Source of the DNA: Marvania coccoides
Taxonomy: Eukaryota > Chlorophyta > Trebouxiophyceae > Chlorellales > Chlorellaceae
DNA: 64,000 bases
Direction of reading: 5' to 3'
Assembly: GCA_963854735.1 (NCBI GenBank)
Contig: OY978099.1
Coordinates: 1,860,001 to 1,924,000 of the forward strand
Shown here: positions 43,401 through 53,668 of the stretch, piece by piece
How positions within the stretch are numbered: position 1 is the first letter of the stretch
Layout of the letters: every line of letters starts with the position of its first letter
The notes under the pieces: model-generated
The model's database searches: none
Seen by the model: only the letters and a program-made list of their open reading frames with translations
Told to the model about the DNA's origin: nothing
Made by a program: the position numbers and the translations under genes

Positions 43401-44558
43401 ATGGAGGCAAAGGAGCGATGTCATTTGGAAGCAAACCCAACAGATGTCTGGCTCAAAAAGCCGACGGGAGAACTGGCGGCAGGCATAATCCCTTGGCCCA
43501 ACCCTCCCCCTGGAAGGGTTATGCAACTCATTTGTTGGATACTTGCAGTTTGCACTGGCCTTATTGGCGTGATGAGCTTACACAACAATGCAATGGGCAC
43601 CTCTAATTATGGCGCTTCCAATATTTCTTCTCAACATAGCAAACGTATGAAATGTTCTCTGCAGTCATATACACACGGCTCCTGGAGGAAGTCTCAAATC
43701 GCACAGTATTATCGGGGATACGATTACTGTGCAGTCGATTATCGCCAAGCATGCAAAGCATCGAACAGAACTATTACTGATTCCAGTTTGCTGACACAAT
43801 ATTTTGTTCCAGATGATAAAAATTGCCCCATCATGTCCCTGTCTCCACATGAAATCAAGCGATGTATGGAGAACAGAAGTATGGTATTTGTTGGCGACTC
43901 CCTCTCCCGCAACCAGCAGCAATCTTTGCAGTGCATGCTGCTGGAAAGTCCTGATGTTGCTCGGCGCTTCAACAGTCATGGCTGGAAAATTAATTATAAC
44001 TCAACGTACCCGGATTATAACATGGGCGTTCTATATTACACACAGAAACTTCTTGAAAACATTGCTGAAATTTGCGCCAAATCTGGAGACGTTATTATTT
44101 TTGGAACGGGCCCTTGGTGGACACACGATTTAGAATATATTCACCTCACATCAAATTCCGCTGATGGAAATGTCACAGCTGAAGATTATATCGACAGGCG
44201 TATTCGTGAAAGGATACGTACTATCCTGGAACATTTCCCCAAGGGCGTAAGACTCATTTTTCGAACGCCTGAATTTAGACATTTGATCAACACCAATGGA
44301 GATGGATGCACATTCCCTCCAGACGAGTATTATGTCACTTTGCCTTTTTTTCAAATTCAGAAGTGGGTGCACAAAAGCGTGCTGCGCCATGCTCGCAACA
44401 CAAGGATTGAGATATTTGACGTCACTATGCTGAGTAGTCCTCGCCTTGATGCTCACCCAACCTCACATTTTCAAAACGTCTCCGATTGTCTGCACTGGTG
44501 CCTGCCTGGCATTCCAGACACATGGAATGCAGCTCTTTTGACTTGGTTGTGCACGTGA
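43401..44558 (+). CDS. PC-esterase (TBL-like) protein, probable sugar O-acetyltransferase 1
   Basis: Single exon, 385 residues from the ATG at 43401; 43353 or 43521 are possible starts. Type II anchor at about 41-60 (MQLICWILAVCTGLIGVMSL). The GDSL-type block is RSMVFVGDSLSRNQQQSLQC with the nucleophilic Ser. The closing block is SDCLHWCLPGIPDTWNAALL with the Asp-x-x-His pair. Together these define the plant TBL/PC-esterase fold that O-acetylates wall polysaccharides in the Golgi using an acetyl donor. A Cys-rich CxxY...YDYCAVDYRQAC segment between anchor and GDS block resembles the TBL domain. Related folds occur at 54486 and 61639. The substrate is unknown. Confidence 0.85.
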   Translation: MEAKERCHLEANPTDVWLKKPTGELAAGIIPWPNPPPGRVMQLICWILAVCTGLIGVMSLHNNAMGTSNYGASNISSQHSKRMKCSLQSYTHGSWRKSQIAQYYRGYDYCAVDYRQACKASNRTITDSSLLTQYFVPDDKNCPIMSLSPHEIKRCMENRSMVFVGDSLSRNQQQSLQCMLLESPDVARRFNSHGWKINYNSTYPDYNMGVLYYTQKLLENIAEICAKSGDVIIFGTGPWWTHDLEYIHLTSNSADGNVTAEDYIDRRIRERIRTILEHFPKGVRLIFRTPEFRHLINTNGDGCTFPPDEYYVTLPFFQIQKWVHKSVLRHARNTRIEIFDVTMLSSPRLDAHPTSHFQNVSDCLHWCLPGIPDTWNAALLTWLCT

Positions 44559-44638
44559 TCAAATTCATGGCTTTCACAAGCCCAAGGGGATGATGATTAT
44601 CAACTGTTGTTTCAACCTACTGTGCTCCTATTTAAATA

Positions 44639-46552
44639 TCAGACGTTCCAATGGCAAAGATCTCGTAACTCATCAAGCATTACGTATTTTGTGGAATTTA
44701 TTCTTCTCCAGAGAGCAGTCGAATTAAAAATCCCGCGGGAAGTAACATTTGAATTTGTACGTGTCCCCAGGCTGTTGACTCCAGGTAATCGAATCCGCCG
44801 AGTTCTCCACCCCAGTTTATGCACCACGTAAGAGAGCCACAAGTCTTCGACAAACATGTATTTTTGGGGAATCTGGAAAAACACTTTCAGTGGTTTAGCT
44901 ATTCCGCAGTGGAATTCAATAGAACAGTGGACGCATATATGCTTGGCGCTCTTACCTTTTCGATCAAATTGTGATAAAAACGCACTATGTTCGCATCTAT
45001 GATGCTGAGGCCGATGCCACCATAGTGAAATGCATCGTGAATACCCTGCCCTGAATATATATCATCCACTTTCAATTCAGAGTACCCATAGGCTGCGAAA
45101 GGCTTATAGACACGTCCCCACCAGGTGCTGTACTGCTCAGGACCTGCTGTAGCCAAAATCTCCAGGAGCGAGGAATTTCTTCCAAGCAGAAGATCGTCGT
45201 CCAAACAAATAATGTAATCAACAGGGTACAGCTGCACCGCATATTTCATCATGTAGAATCGTGCGAATGGACCAGGATTATGGGCGAACGTTTTTAAATG
45301 CAGTTTGGATATCGCGCTGACTGCAGATACTGCTTTACGGATTGCCTCTTCTTGTCCGCTATCACCGTTGTTGCACACATGGAGAATTACGTTGCGACCT
45401 TGGGTGGATTGCATTTGTATGCTGCTGTCCAGTATTCGCGGCAATTCAAAGATTCTCTGAAAGACGCACATAACTATGTGTATATCAATGGGAACGACTT
45501 GGGCCACGGGATTACTCGATGCAAGATACCTAATTGTATCCTCTTGGACCTCTTGTGGCACTGTAAACCGTGTCCAACCCTGCATGCGCATCATTTTATA
45601 AAAATGTAAATCAAACCAGATTAAAACGACATATGCTTTCAGCAGACAAGGTACTCGCCTGATGAACTCGAAAGTAGTAGAGAGGCTTCGTGTTGGAGAT
45701 GTACAAGATGCGCTCCTTGCCTGCAGAAAACGCATCATAGCTGTTTGGCGTTGGGCAAATTACTACCACGAATTACGCACTGAGTGCTGCCGCATTACCT
45801 GCTAGTTCTACTAATTTATAGACCATGAGACGCTCTGCATATATCTGGAGCCATTTGCCATCCAGCGCACGGAAATCGTCTGCATTCAAGTAGTGCAACA
45901 AAAATGCTCTTGCCATGCGTGGTGGACAAAACACCCAGGTAGAGTTTCGCAAATTGACTTCCAGTGGTGGGGGCGGAGCACACTCGGATTCAAAATAACC
46001 TCGATGGACTCCATACGCAAACCATGGTTTGTGGCGCTTGAATTCAAAATCAATGGTGCGCAATGCATCATGACGAAACAGCATGTCATCCCCATCTACC
46101 CATACGACGATGTCCATTGGAGTTGCGACATTTCGAATATATTTCGAAATTCGCCATTTACACAACCCAGGCCCAGTTCTGTTTCTGTTCTCGAGCAAGA
46201 CTATAGGAAATGGAGATGAACTACGCCGCCGTTCAATCCATTCTGGCGTGCCATCTGATGATGCATCGTCACAGAACACTAAGGTCATAGGGTAATAATT
46301 CTGCTCGACTAAGCTTCCGTAAAACGCAGGCAGGAAATTGATGGCATTCCGAGCTGAGGAGGCAATAAACACATGATGATTGGAGGAGGCTTGGATATCG
46401 CTCTGGCTGATGCAGAAATTTTCACCTTGCCTCAAGTCTTCAGCATTTAAAACCTTGCCTCGAAGAGTAGGCCCCAAAAATGAATGCAATTGCCAAGAAA
46501 TAAACAATGTCAACAGGATCGCAATGTTTCTGTTTATAAATACATTTGGCAT
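44639..46552 (-). CDS. Double GT-A (GT2-like) glycosyltransferase
   Basis: Four minus-strand exons: 46552-45799, 45720-45659, 45579-44956 and 44872-44639, giving 557 residues. There is an N-terminal anchor (NIAILLTLFISWQLHSFL). The first GT-A domain has HHVFIASSARNAINFLPAFY, LVFCDDASSDGTPEWIERRR and DIVVWVDGDDMLF. The second, from about residue 290, has IHIVMCVFQRIFELPRIL, HVCNNGDSGQEEAIRKAV, DYIICLDDDLLLG, FHYGGIGLSIIDANI and the closing EDLWLSYVVHKLGWRTRRI. Intron 2 starts with GC (CATCAG|GCGAGT); the alternative GT three bases on shifts the frame to a stop. Two-domain architecture is typical of polymerising enzymes that alternate two sugars, but the donors are unknown. It is the only intron-rich gene between 34.5 and 50 kb. 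Confidence 0.85.
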
Positions 46553-47049
46553 GGTGCCCCCAATTCAAGAAGCCTCTAGGCTAATAAATGCTGCTATGGG
46601 CTGAGGAGGAGCGCATTGCCAGTAGCTGCCGAGTGAGGCACTGCCATTCCAACCAACCAAATTTGGAGCTTGATGCATACAACTGATCGCACAACAATGA
46701 GCTGCTGCGAACGCTGGCGGCGCATGGTGGGGTGATACACCCATCAAAACTTAATAAGACGGACTTCATATCGAACAGACTATACGCATACTACAGGAAG
46801 CTCAGCGATTTGAATTTCAGAACGACGCTACTGCATTTCTGGATAAGTTCTTAACGAATGCGAAAGTATTAAATTTTATCAGAGGGTGCCCTAAACCCCA
46901 ATTGGTAATTTGCAAATTAGTTTATAAACCATTTATATATACATTTTTGTTCTTGGTGATGCAAATTTGAGACTGAATTGATTTTAATAATACGAATTAT
47001 ACTCGTAATACTATTATGAGAATCCCTCTACTACACGCCAAAACTCACC
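46553..47049. promoter_or_regulatory. Shared upstream region of divergent glycan genes
   Basis: This 497-bp gap between the double GT-A gene (minus) and a methyltransferase (plus) has no recognisable element. Confidence 0.3.
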
Positions 47050-47937
47050 ATGTTGATCTCCTTGTTTTCCCTCGAAAATTCAGCAAAAATTCTCCTGTGC
47101 GTTTTGTTGGTGGCTTATCTTCTGAGGGCTCCCCGCTTTAAAAACACTTCAACACGTTTAGGATGCGGACTGGCGTTTGATTTTTTGGAAATTGGGACCA
47201 GCAATTTCGATACAATGGTTCAAAATGCCACCGACACCTCAAAAGGAATCAGCGTTGAAGCACTAGATATGTATTTACAGCAACTACCCAATCCTCCTTT
47301 AGTTACCAAAGTAAATGCAGCAGTAGTAGGCTTAGCGCCTCACAAATTGCACCTGCCAGTATTTTTTATAGAACCCGCAGATATTGTGAAATACAATCTC
47401 CCAAAGTGGTTGAGAGGATGCAACAAAGTGGGGGCGGTGCATCCAACTGCCCAGCGGTTGCTCGTGGAAAACAAACTAGAGCATTTAATGCGGACAGAAA
47501 CTGTGCCGGTGTTCTCTATCGCCGAAATTATGACAAAATATAAAGTCTGCCGAGTAAAAATTCTAAAATTAGACGTGGAAGGATTAGATGCCGAATTACT
47601 CGTAGGTTACGCAATGTTTCTTTGGCGCTACCCGCACTGCTACGCAAATGCAGTTTATTTTGAAGATAACATATTGACGCCACCTGGTGAAATAATGCGT
47701 GCTCAGCTCGCATTGTCGATGGTTGGGTATTCCCTATCGACTCAGGCTGATGGTAATATGACCTTGGGTCGATATAATAAAAAAATGCAATATAACTTCC
47801 TTTTAGACTCTCGGCGGTGGAGTTCTTTGCCAAACAGCATGCCTATGGAATCCCAACAGTTTTTATCGCATTATTTGAACCGTAGCATTGATAAAACTGG
47901 TGGCAATGGCTCACATCTGAGGCCAGCGTGCTTGTAG
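47050..47937 (+). CDS. FkbM-like methyltransferase with short anchor
   Basis: Single exon, 295 residues. A hydrophobic anchor lies at about 12-26 (AKILLCVLLVAYLLRAP). The SAM loop is degenerate but recognisable (DFLEIGTSNFDTMVQNATDT), followed by GISVEALDMYLQQLPN. The central FkbM motif is VKILKLDVEGLDAELLVGYA, and the C-terminal strands include YANAVYFEDN. It lies close to the anchor without a stem, so the catalytic domain would sit at the membrane. Probably a sugar O-methyltransferase of the island. Confidence 0.8.
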   Translation: MLISLFSLENSAKILLCVLLVAYLLRAPRFKNTSTRLGCGLAFDFLEIGTSNFDTMVQNATDTSKGISVEALDMYLQQLPNPPLVTKVNAAVVGLAPHKLHLPVFFIEPADIVKYNLPKWLRGCNKVGAVHPTAQRLLVENKLEHLMRTETVPVFSIAEIMTKYKVCRVKILKLDVEGLDAELLVGYAMFLWRYPHCYANAVYFEDNILTPPGEIMRAQLALSMVGYSLSTQADGNMTLGRYNKKMQYNFLLDSRRWSSLPNSMPMESQQFLSHYLNRSIDKTGGNGSHLRPACL

Positions 47938-47978
47938 AGATTTTTTTTTCCTCGTTAGGTTTTGTGAGTTTACTTATA

Positions 47979-48031
47979 CTAGCTGTGAGGCCCCGCGCTC
48001 CGCTAGCGGGATGTGTGGCCAAGAGAAACTG
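47979..48031 (+). repeat. Dispersed repeat family, copy 1
   Basis: CTAGCTGTGAGG, CTCCGCTAGCGGG and TGTGTGGCCAAGAGAAACTG occur in this order. The reverse complement of 56446-56501 has the same order with few changes, so the two copies are inverted relative to each other, 8.4 kb apart. Confidence 0.65.
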
Positions 48032-49138
48032 GAAATAAATAACGTACAGCCAATTTTGCTGCGCAAAGAGGGGATCCGGGTGGAAGCAGGGAGCGTAGTG
48101 CATCGCATTTTGCACTCGCAGAAAGCGCGACTTCTCGCCCTGCTCGGGCCGAAATCCCAACTGAAGGCCACAGGAAGCAGGAAATGCCCGCGATGTATGC
48201 TGGAGCTGGGACCTCCTAACGCTCAAACTTTGTCTATTATATATAGGATTTTATCCTCTTGATGCGGAGGTGGCGTTTCAGCTTGCGAGATCTGTTTTCT
48301 TCGTTGGAGGCCAGGCTGACTGCCAGACGCTGTAGTATTTTAACAGGGTTTCGAACCCGGCACTGGTGAGTGCAGAATCCAGGGGCATTTAAGGCCAGCC
48401 ACCAAGGCCTAGTGCTGTTGGGAGCGGAAGTGCATGAGAGAACTGGCTCGCCCAGTGGTGCCTGTATCTTGCCATCATGCGTGCGTGGGGATTTCAGATG
48501 TATTATAAACGAAATACCTGCAAATATATGATTGAATACTTCGAACCTTTTGACTGGTTTTCAATTTAGTGACAAAAAGTTTTTTATCTACAAATTTTAT
48601 CGATGACATGCTTAGACGAAGCGATAAACAGAGCCAGATGTGCACCAAAATGCGCCGCACGAGCCGTGTGCAAGTGTCATCTGGTGCTGGTTGGCAAAGA
48701 GTTACAAACGAAAAATGAGTACCAGACATTCCATTGGTCCCCCGGCTGATGGCTCTTAAGGCTCGATCCAGGAGGAATCCGCTATTCAATCGATGATAAA
48801 GGGGACCCTCAAGGGGATGGATGGAAGTGTTACAAGCCTAAGTCGCCGCAGGCGGTGCAGGGATAAAAATCCCGGGGGTCGGCACAAAAAATATTTAGAA
48901 TAAACTGTAAAAATGACGGATATCTCCAATCAGCTGCTGCCCATCGGGAATACAGAGCGGGGACCCGGGAGTTTGCAGCATGGTGCGGCCGTTGTCCCCA
49001 CTCCCCCCCCAGTGGGAGGCGGTGGGCTGGAGTCAAAACACAGCCACGAAATTCCAGGCACAGCTAGAGCCGCTGTCCGGATCACACAACCGGAAGGAAA
49101 CAAAACAGCCAATCAATGAATTGGGCTGAAATTAATAT
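48032..49138. other. Repeat-bearing intergenic region
   Basis: It contains a tRNA-like B-box sequence on the minus strand (GGGTTCGAAACCC at about 48345-48357) without a foldable tRNA, and the repeat at 48827-48855. A 104-codon minus frame at 48475-48789 resembles nothing. Confidence 0.35.
48827..48855 (+). repeat. 30-bp dispersed repeat, copy 2
   Basis: GTGTTACAAGCCTAAGTCGC then CGCAGGCGG, matching the copy in the secreted-protein gene's first intron at 26259-26288. Confidence 0.6.
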
Positions 49139-50271
49139 TCAATCCATGCAGAAATAACAAAAAAACCAAAAACTATAGGAAAAATCATTGGGCCGGGGGC
49201 CCCGCCACCCAGCACTCGGTAGCAGGGTCCCAGCGCAGGAAGGGGTTTGTAGCAGCCCCCACCGGCCGCCTCCACGCGGTCGGCAGCGGCGCCCTACTAG
49301 CCTCCTCCAGTAATTCCCAAAACACTTCTCGGGCCATATTGACGCCGGCGGCTTCCAGTGCAGCGCCCCTCGCCACGTGGTGGTTGCCCTCAGGTGTGTG
49401 GTGGCAGAAGTGGTGGCGTACGAGCCGCAAGTTGATATGCAGCTGGCCCACCTCACACGCCGTGGGGAGGCAGCCCCGCACCTCAGCACCCACCGCTTGA
49501 GCGACCGCGTACTCCAGGAAGTGGTGTTTGCGGTCAGGCATTTGGTGCTGTAGCCAGTTTGAACACCCGCAGGGCGAGCGCTTCTTCATGCGGGCCGCTG
49601 TGGGGAGGCCTTGCAGGAAGCACCGCCAGAACGGTTCCTTCATCTTGTTGGGGACAGGGAGGCGCCACAGCCTACGCAGAATGCAGCGCATTGCTGATGC
49701 TGTAGGCACGTCTTGGGGCAGCGCTCCACCACGAAATCCACGAATCGTTGGGCTCTCTCCTCCATCGCGGGGGCGGTGAGGAGGTGGGTGCCAACCTTGA
49801 CTCGGAAGCGCCAGGGCGAGTAGCCACTCGGCCGACCTGGGAGTGACGCTGGTCCAGCCCACGCTACGCCGCCCAGCCTCAGCATCGCGGCCGGTACAAC
49901 CGCCACCGCACGAGCGCCATTCGGGGCAGCCAATCTACCTCCAAGCGAGTGTACTGCACCGATACTGTTACCCGCCGGCCCAGCATCGGCATCGCCGCCA
50001 AGGCTCCCAAGAGCCGGGACAGCGGTGGTGACAACCCATACAGCGGCAGGCCGGCATCTTCTTGCAGGAGGAGGTGCTGTGAGAGCGGAAGGGGATAAAA
50101 GGGAGATCGATCTTCTAGAACTTCGAGAAGAAGGCCGCAGGCAAGCACGCCGACCCCTTTAGTTAGTAAATATACGCAACATTTATATAAATAAAACGTA
50201 ACTACCGAGTTTTGTTTGTTTTCCATACAGTATATAGTATGTACATGTCCCCAGACGCGCCGATTTTCCAC
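49139..50271 (-). mobile_element. Degraded retroelement-like sequence
   Basis: A GC-rich block in AT-rich surroundings reads on the minus strand, with frame changes, as MPMLGRRVTVSVQYTRLEVD, then SPWRFRVKVGTHLLTAPAME and ERAQRFVDFVVERCPKTC, then FWRCFLQGLPTAARMKKRSP, CGCSNWLQHQMPDRKHHFLE and YAVAQAVGAEVRGCLPTACE. The pattern of W...GLPTA..R..., a Cys cluster and DRKHHF..YAVA resembles the zinc-binding region found after reverse transcriptases of plant and algal retroelements. No intact polymerase motif is visible. Terminal features were not found. Confidence in the class is limited. Confidence 0.35.
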
Positions 50272-50495
50272 CCCCCAGAATTTCGTCTTTTAGGCTGCTT
50301 TCATCATCTTGATAAGGCTGCTTTCAACATCTCGAATCCCAAACCAGGCGCCGCATTGAATAATTAACGCACACGATCGTGGGTCTGGCAATGGTGGAGA
50401 ACGAGCGTATGTGCCGGCCGGTCAGGCTCCAAATACAACTTGAATATATTGATTCCAGCATCGATATGCTATTTTGAAGAAGAAAAACGGCATCA

Positions 50496-51937
50496 ATGCG
50501 CTCAATTCTCGGAATTGTATTTGTGGCGGTATCCCTGGTTCTTTCAATCGTATTTATAATTGCCTTCCATACCCACAGCGGGTTATTATCACGCGCTCCA
50601 CCCTCTCATGTGGTTTATCACACATTACTGAACTCGCAACATTCTGGAAAATGCCCTGGATTTGCCGAGTACATTGAATTACACAACCGAATTTTGGCTG
50701 GAAGGGCGGCGCCTCGTTACGTCGTCTCGGTGTCCGTGCCATCGGGAGCTGCTGATCGCATAAGCGGCATTATCAGTGCATTTTATTTTGCTCTGCTCTC
50801 AGGTAGAGCGTTTCAAATATTGACCTTTGAGGACACGCCACCTTTTGAATGGGCCTATGACCTACCAACGCGTATCGACACAGAGGTACAGCACCAGTAT
50901 CTTCCCCCGAGACGACTTCTGGCACCGTTGCAGTTCAAACCAAAGAGCCATGCTGCCATAGTGAACTTCACGGATGGGTATCCATCCCATGAAGACAATC
51001 TCAAGTACTGGCCAGTGTGTCACACTAACAATGACGCAGCCGCCATCAATTTTTTCATGAGATCCAACCTTTCTGTCCAGCCATTGCCCAATCCTGAGGT
51101 ACCTCATGTGTTGTTCGCCTCGAACCGTGGTTTAGTCTATCGGTTGTTTCATAACCCATACCACAAGGAGCAGCTCAACAACTTGGGGCTGCATCCCGAG
51201 AATGGATTTCGGTGCGCTTTCGATTTCCTGTTCAAGCCCAACACGGAGACCCTGGCCCTTGCGCAGCCCTTTTTGGAGCCTTTGAAAGCCCCCGGCGTTC
51301 TGAAGATAGGCATTAGCATTCGAACTGGGGACGAATTAATGTCCAACTCCTCCCTTGATAATTTCACTGTTGCTCAGTTCCGTAACTTTTTTGATTGTGC
51401 TCGGGTAAGCATCTGCTCTGAATGCTTTGATTTGCGTTTTTTTTTTTTTTCAACGGTGGTGTATTTTTTGCGCAGGAAATCGAAAGAACCCGGAGGCTGC
51501 CTGGCCAAACAGTTGTGTGGTACTTGATCAGCGACTCTCTGTCTTTACGGCGTTCGGCAAAGATAACTTTTGGGGACAAGTTGCTGACCGATATTGACAG
51601 AACCACTGTTCACATTCATTGCAAGCAATTCAATAACGCAACGTGCAACGATCCCACCATGAAAGACGCGATGCAGTGGTCTGCTGCAGACTTGCATGCG
51701 TTCCGGCATGCCGACTATCATGTGGTGACCAGAAATTCTGGCTTTGGAATGATAGGGGCGTGGCTATCACCTAATTGGAACCACATTTACGCTCTGTTCC
51801 CTCAAACCACGGATCCTCGTTTTTCTATGAATTCCGCGCGCTTGAAGCGCAGTATAAATCGCAGAAAATCAGACCTGTGCGGCGTGTTCGACTACGATTC
51901 TCTTTTAGATTTGGCCACAATATGGCAAGGACTGTAA
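50496..51937 (+). CDS. Fucosyltransferase-like GT-B protein 1
   Basis: Two exons, 50496-51404 and 51476-51937, giving 456 residues. Type II anchor at about 5-24 (LGIVFVAVSLVLSIVFIIAF). The middle has the donor-binding type motif VLKIGISIRTGDELM. The end has TVVWYLISDSLSLRR and DADLHAFRHADYHVV-like LHAFRHADYHVVTRNSGFGM followed by IGAWLSPNWNHIYALFP. This is the S-GFG-x-x-GAW loop shared by GT37/O-fucosyltransferase-like proteins. The 71-bp intron has a long T tract before its acceptor. It probably transfers fucose or a similar deoxysugar in the Golgi; the acceptor is unknown. Confidence 0.75.
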
Positions 51938-52090
51938 GAAAAAATAAAAGACTGTTTATGCATGTTGCACCAGGTTGGGGGTGTGCACCGAAGTGAGTGG
52001 ACTTCCTCCAAATAAATGAGAATTTTATGTTGCGGGTCCTGAACACCTTGTGTGTTCTTTTACACTTTTGAAATAATTGGTTCAAAGATA

Positions 52091-52420
52091 AAACTACTGC
52101 TGTTGGTATTCATACGACGAAGAGGAGTGCTTCCCTCTGCCAAACATTATTTCAGGGTGACTGCACTGTGATGTATTCGCATGACTAGCATACAAACGCG
52201 AAATTGGATGGTGCGGCAAAAACATGCCATTTGGGGAAGATTCTAAGCGCATTGCAAGGGCGGGCACCAGATCTCGGTGCGAGCTGCCCAAGCTCAGGAG
52301 CGCCTATAAATAGTGCCCAGCAGACTCTGTCGGCTGCATGGGAGATGCTCCCAAACTAGACCAATTACTTTATGCCAGGGAAAAAAAAACATGCAGCCGA
52401 GCACGGATGATGCCATGCAA
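52091..52420 (-). pseudogene. Deletion remnant of a sulfotransferase gene
   Basis: The minus strand encodes GSSHRDLVPALAMRLESSPN, GMFLPHHPISRLYASHANTS and QCSHPE. These match the C-terminal part of the sulfotransferase at 59976-60884 (GSGNSHRELVATLANRLRPP, NDMFLYHPISLLHPGHVQTN). Directly beside it, 52320-52400 matches the 5' part of the same gene (GGCTGCATGGGAGATG, AACATGCAG...AGC). The catalytic middle, including the PAPS P-loop, is missing, so this is a copy with a large internal deletion. Confidence 0.75.
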
Positions 52421-52531
52421 CCGTCAAAGCCAAATGCGTGTTTCGACGCGCTCTTCGAATTTGGAAAAGCCCTAATAATGTTCGTTGTATCAAGAGTTTT
52501 ATCAAGAGAATACAAGCTAAGCTTCTGGACC

Positions 52532-53668
52532 CTACACTGGCCCCTTTACAACAATTTCGGAACATCTGGTGACGCCTAACGGAGTCGGTGTCAATAACAT
52601 AGCTACCCATTCTTCTGCACTATTGGTGTGGTTTGAAAAATGGGAATATGGCTTTCTCCAAATTATTCGAAACAGTTGAACACCTTTTCTATACATGCTG
52701 CAATGATAGTTAAACATCTCTGCAGCAAACCCAAAATTTATTAATGTTGCGAAACTTGAGTGAGTTAAAACAATAGAATGCGCACATAGTAATAATTTGA
52801 TATCATACCGGAATGATGATTGTGCTTCCGGCTGAAAAGTCAGCGGAAGAACTCGAGTGTCATTCAGTACCTTCATGGCGGAATAAACAGGGTTATGAAG
52901 ATCAGAAGGTTCTGCCACAACGATTATTTCTCTCCAAGGTTTCCACGAAAATGCCGCAAGAAAATATGACAATGGGGGCTGTCCCATATTAGAGTAGCGC
53001 GATTTATTAAAGTTTGAAGGAAAGATATCACCGTTTCGAACGTGTGCCACTAAAACATCTGGATCTGCACTCGGGATATCTTTGCAGAAAGAAGGAGCAC
53101 AAAACCCAAGATATTGCCTCAAACAATTGGCGAGGTCTTCTATGTCACTACTGTAGTTATCCGGAACCGCCCAATTTCTATTCCATATGCTTGTATTTAA
53201 AATGCCGATGTTGCCAGTCATACTTGTAGGAAAATTGCATAAATGATGATTGCCTCCAGGTCTATTTCTGAAATCAAAGTGAAAAAAATTATTGCTTGGC
53301 TCAAATGCACCAAATGCATCAGTCTGTGGTAAAGACACGATTCCTTTACACGCATGCGCTTGTATCACAGCTCTCCACAGACGAATAACAACATTGCCCG
53401 TTCTTCCTGCTCCCTTTGTGCTGTTGACAACGATGACATAGTCTGATGAGTCCAGAACTGCACCAATGCGCCGCGATAGAGTATATTTACAATGTTTGCA
53501 AACATTTTGTGAGCTCACAGAGCGAGAGAGTTTAAGAAAACCGGGCTGAACACCCGGCATCTTGGAATGTATCTGGCACTTTACGAAAATAAGAAAAAAA
53601 TAAGCGCTTCCGTACATTGCCAAACAAATTATGGGAATGAGAAATCTGGGTTGGACATTGCATAGCAT
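52532..53668 (-). CDS. Fucosyltransferase-like GT-B protein 2
   Basis: Single exon, 378 residues. Anchor at about 8-28 (FLIPIICLAMYGSAYFFLIF). Motifs include STKGAGRTGNVVIRLWRAVI near the N-terminus, DPDVLVAHVRNGDIFPSNF (the H-x-R-x-GD donor-site type of fucosyltransferases), GQPPLSYFLAAFSW, EIIVVAEPSDLHNPV, and IKLLLCAHSIVLTHSSFATL near the end. The layout fits alpha-fucosyltransferase-like GT-B enzymes, and similar proteins are common in algal glycan clusters. A run capable of forming a G-quadruplex lies about 60 bp upstream of the start on the opposite strand. Confidence 0.7.
   Translation of the reverse strand: MLCNVQPRFLIPIICLAMYGSAYFFLIFVKCQIHSKMPGVQPGFLKLSRSVSSQNVCKHCKYTLSRRIGAVLDSSDYVIVVNSTKGAGRTGNVVIRLWRAVIQAHACKGIVSLPQTDAFGAFEPSNNFFHFDFRNRPGGNHHLCNFPTSMTGNIGILNTSIWNRNWAVPDNYSSDIEDLANCLRQYLGFCAPSFCKDIPSADPDVLVAHVRNGDIFPSNFNKSRYSNMGQPPLSYFLAAFSWKPWREIIVVAEPSDLHNPVYSAMKVLNDTRVLPLTFQPEAQSSFRYDIKLLLCAHSIVLTHSSFATLINFGFAAEMFNYHCSMYRKGVQLFRIIWRKPYSHFSNHTNSAEEWVAMLLTPTPLGVTRCSEIVVKGPV

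Noticed and set aside
48340..48420. tRNA gene on the minus strand near GGGTTCGAAACCC
   Set aside because: A B-box-like sequence is present, but the T stem has a mismatch and no acceptor, D or anticodon arms fold around it. At most it is a tRNA-derived SINE relic.
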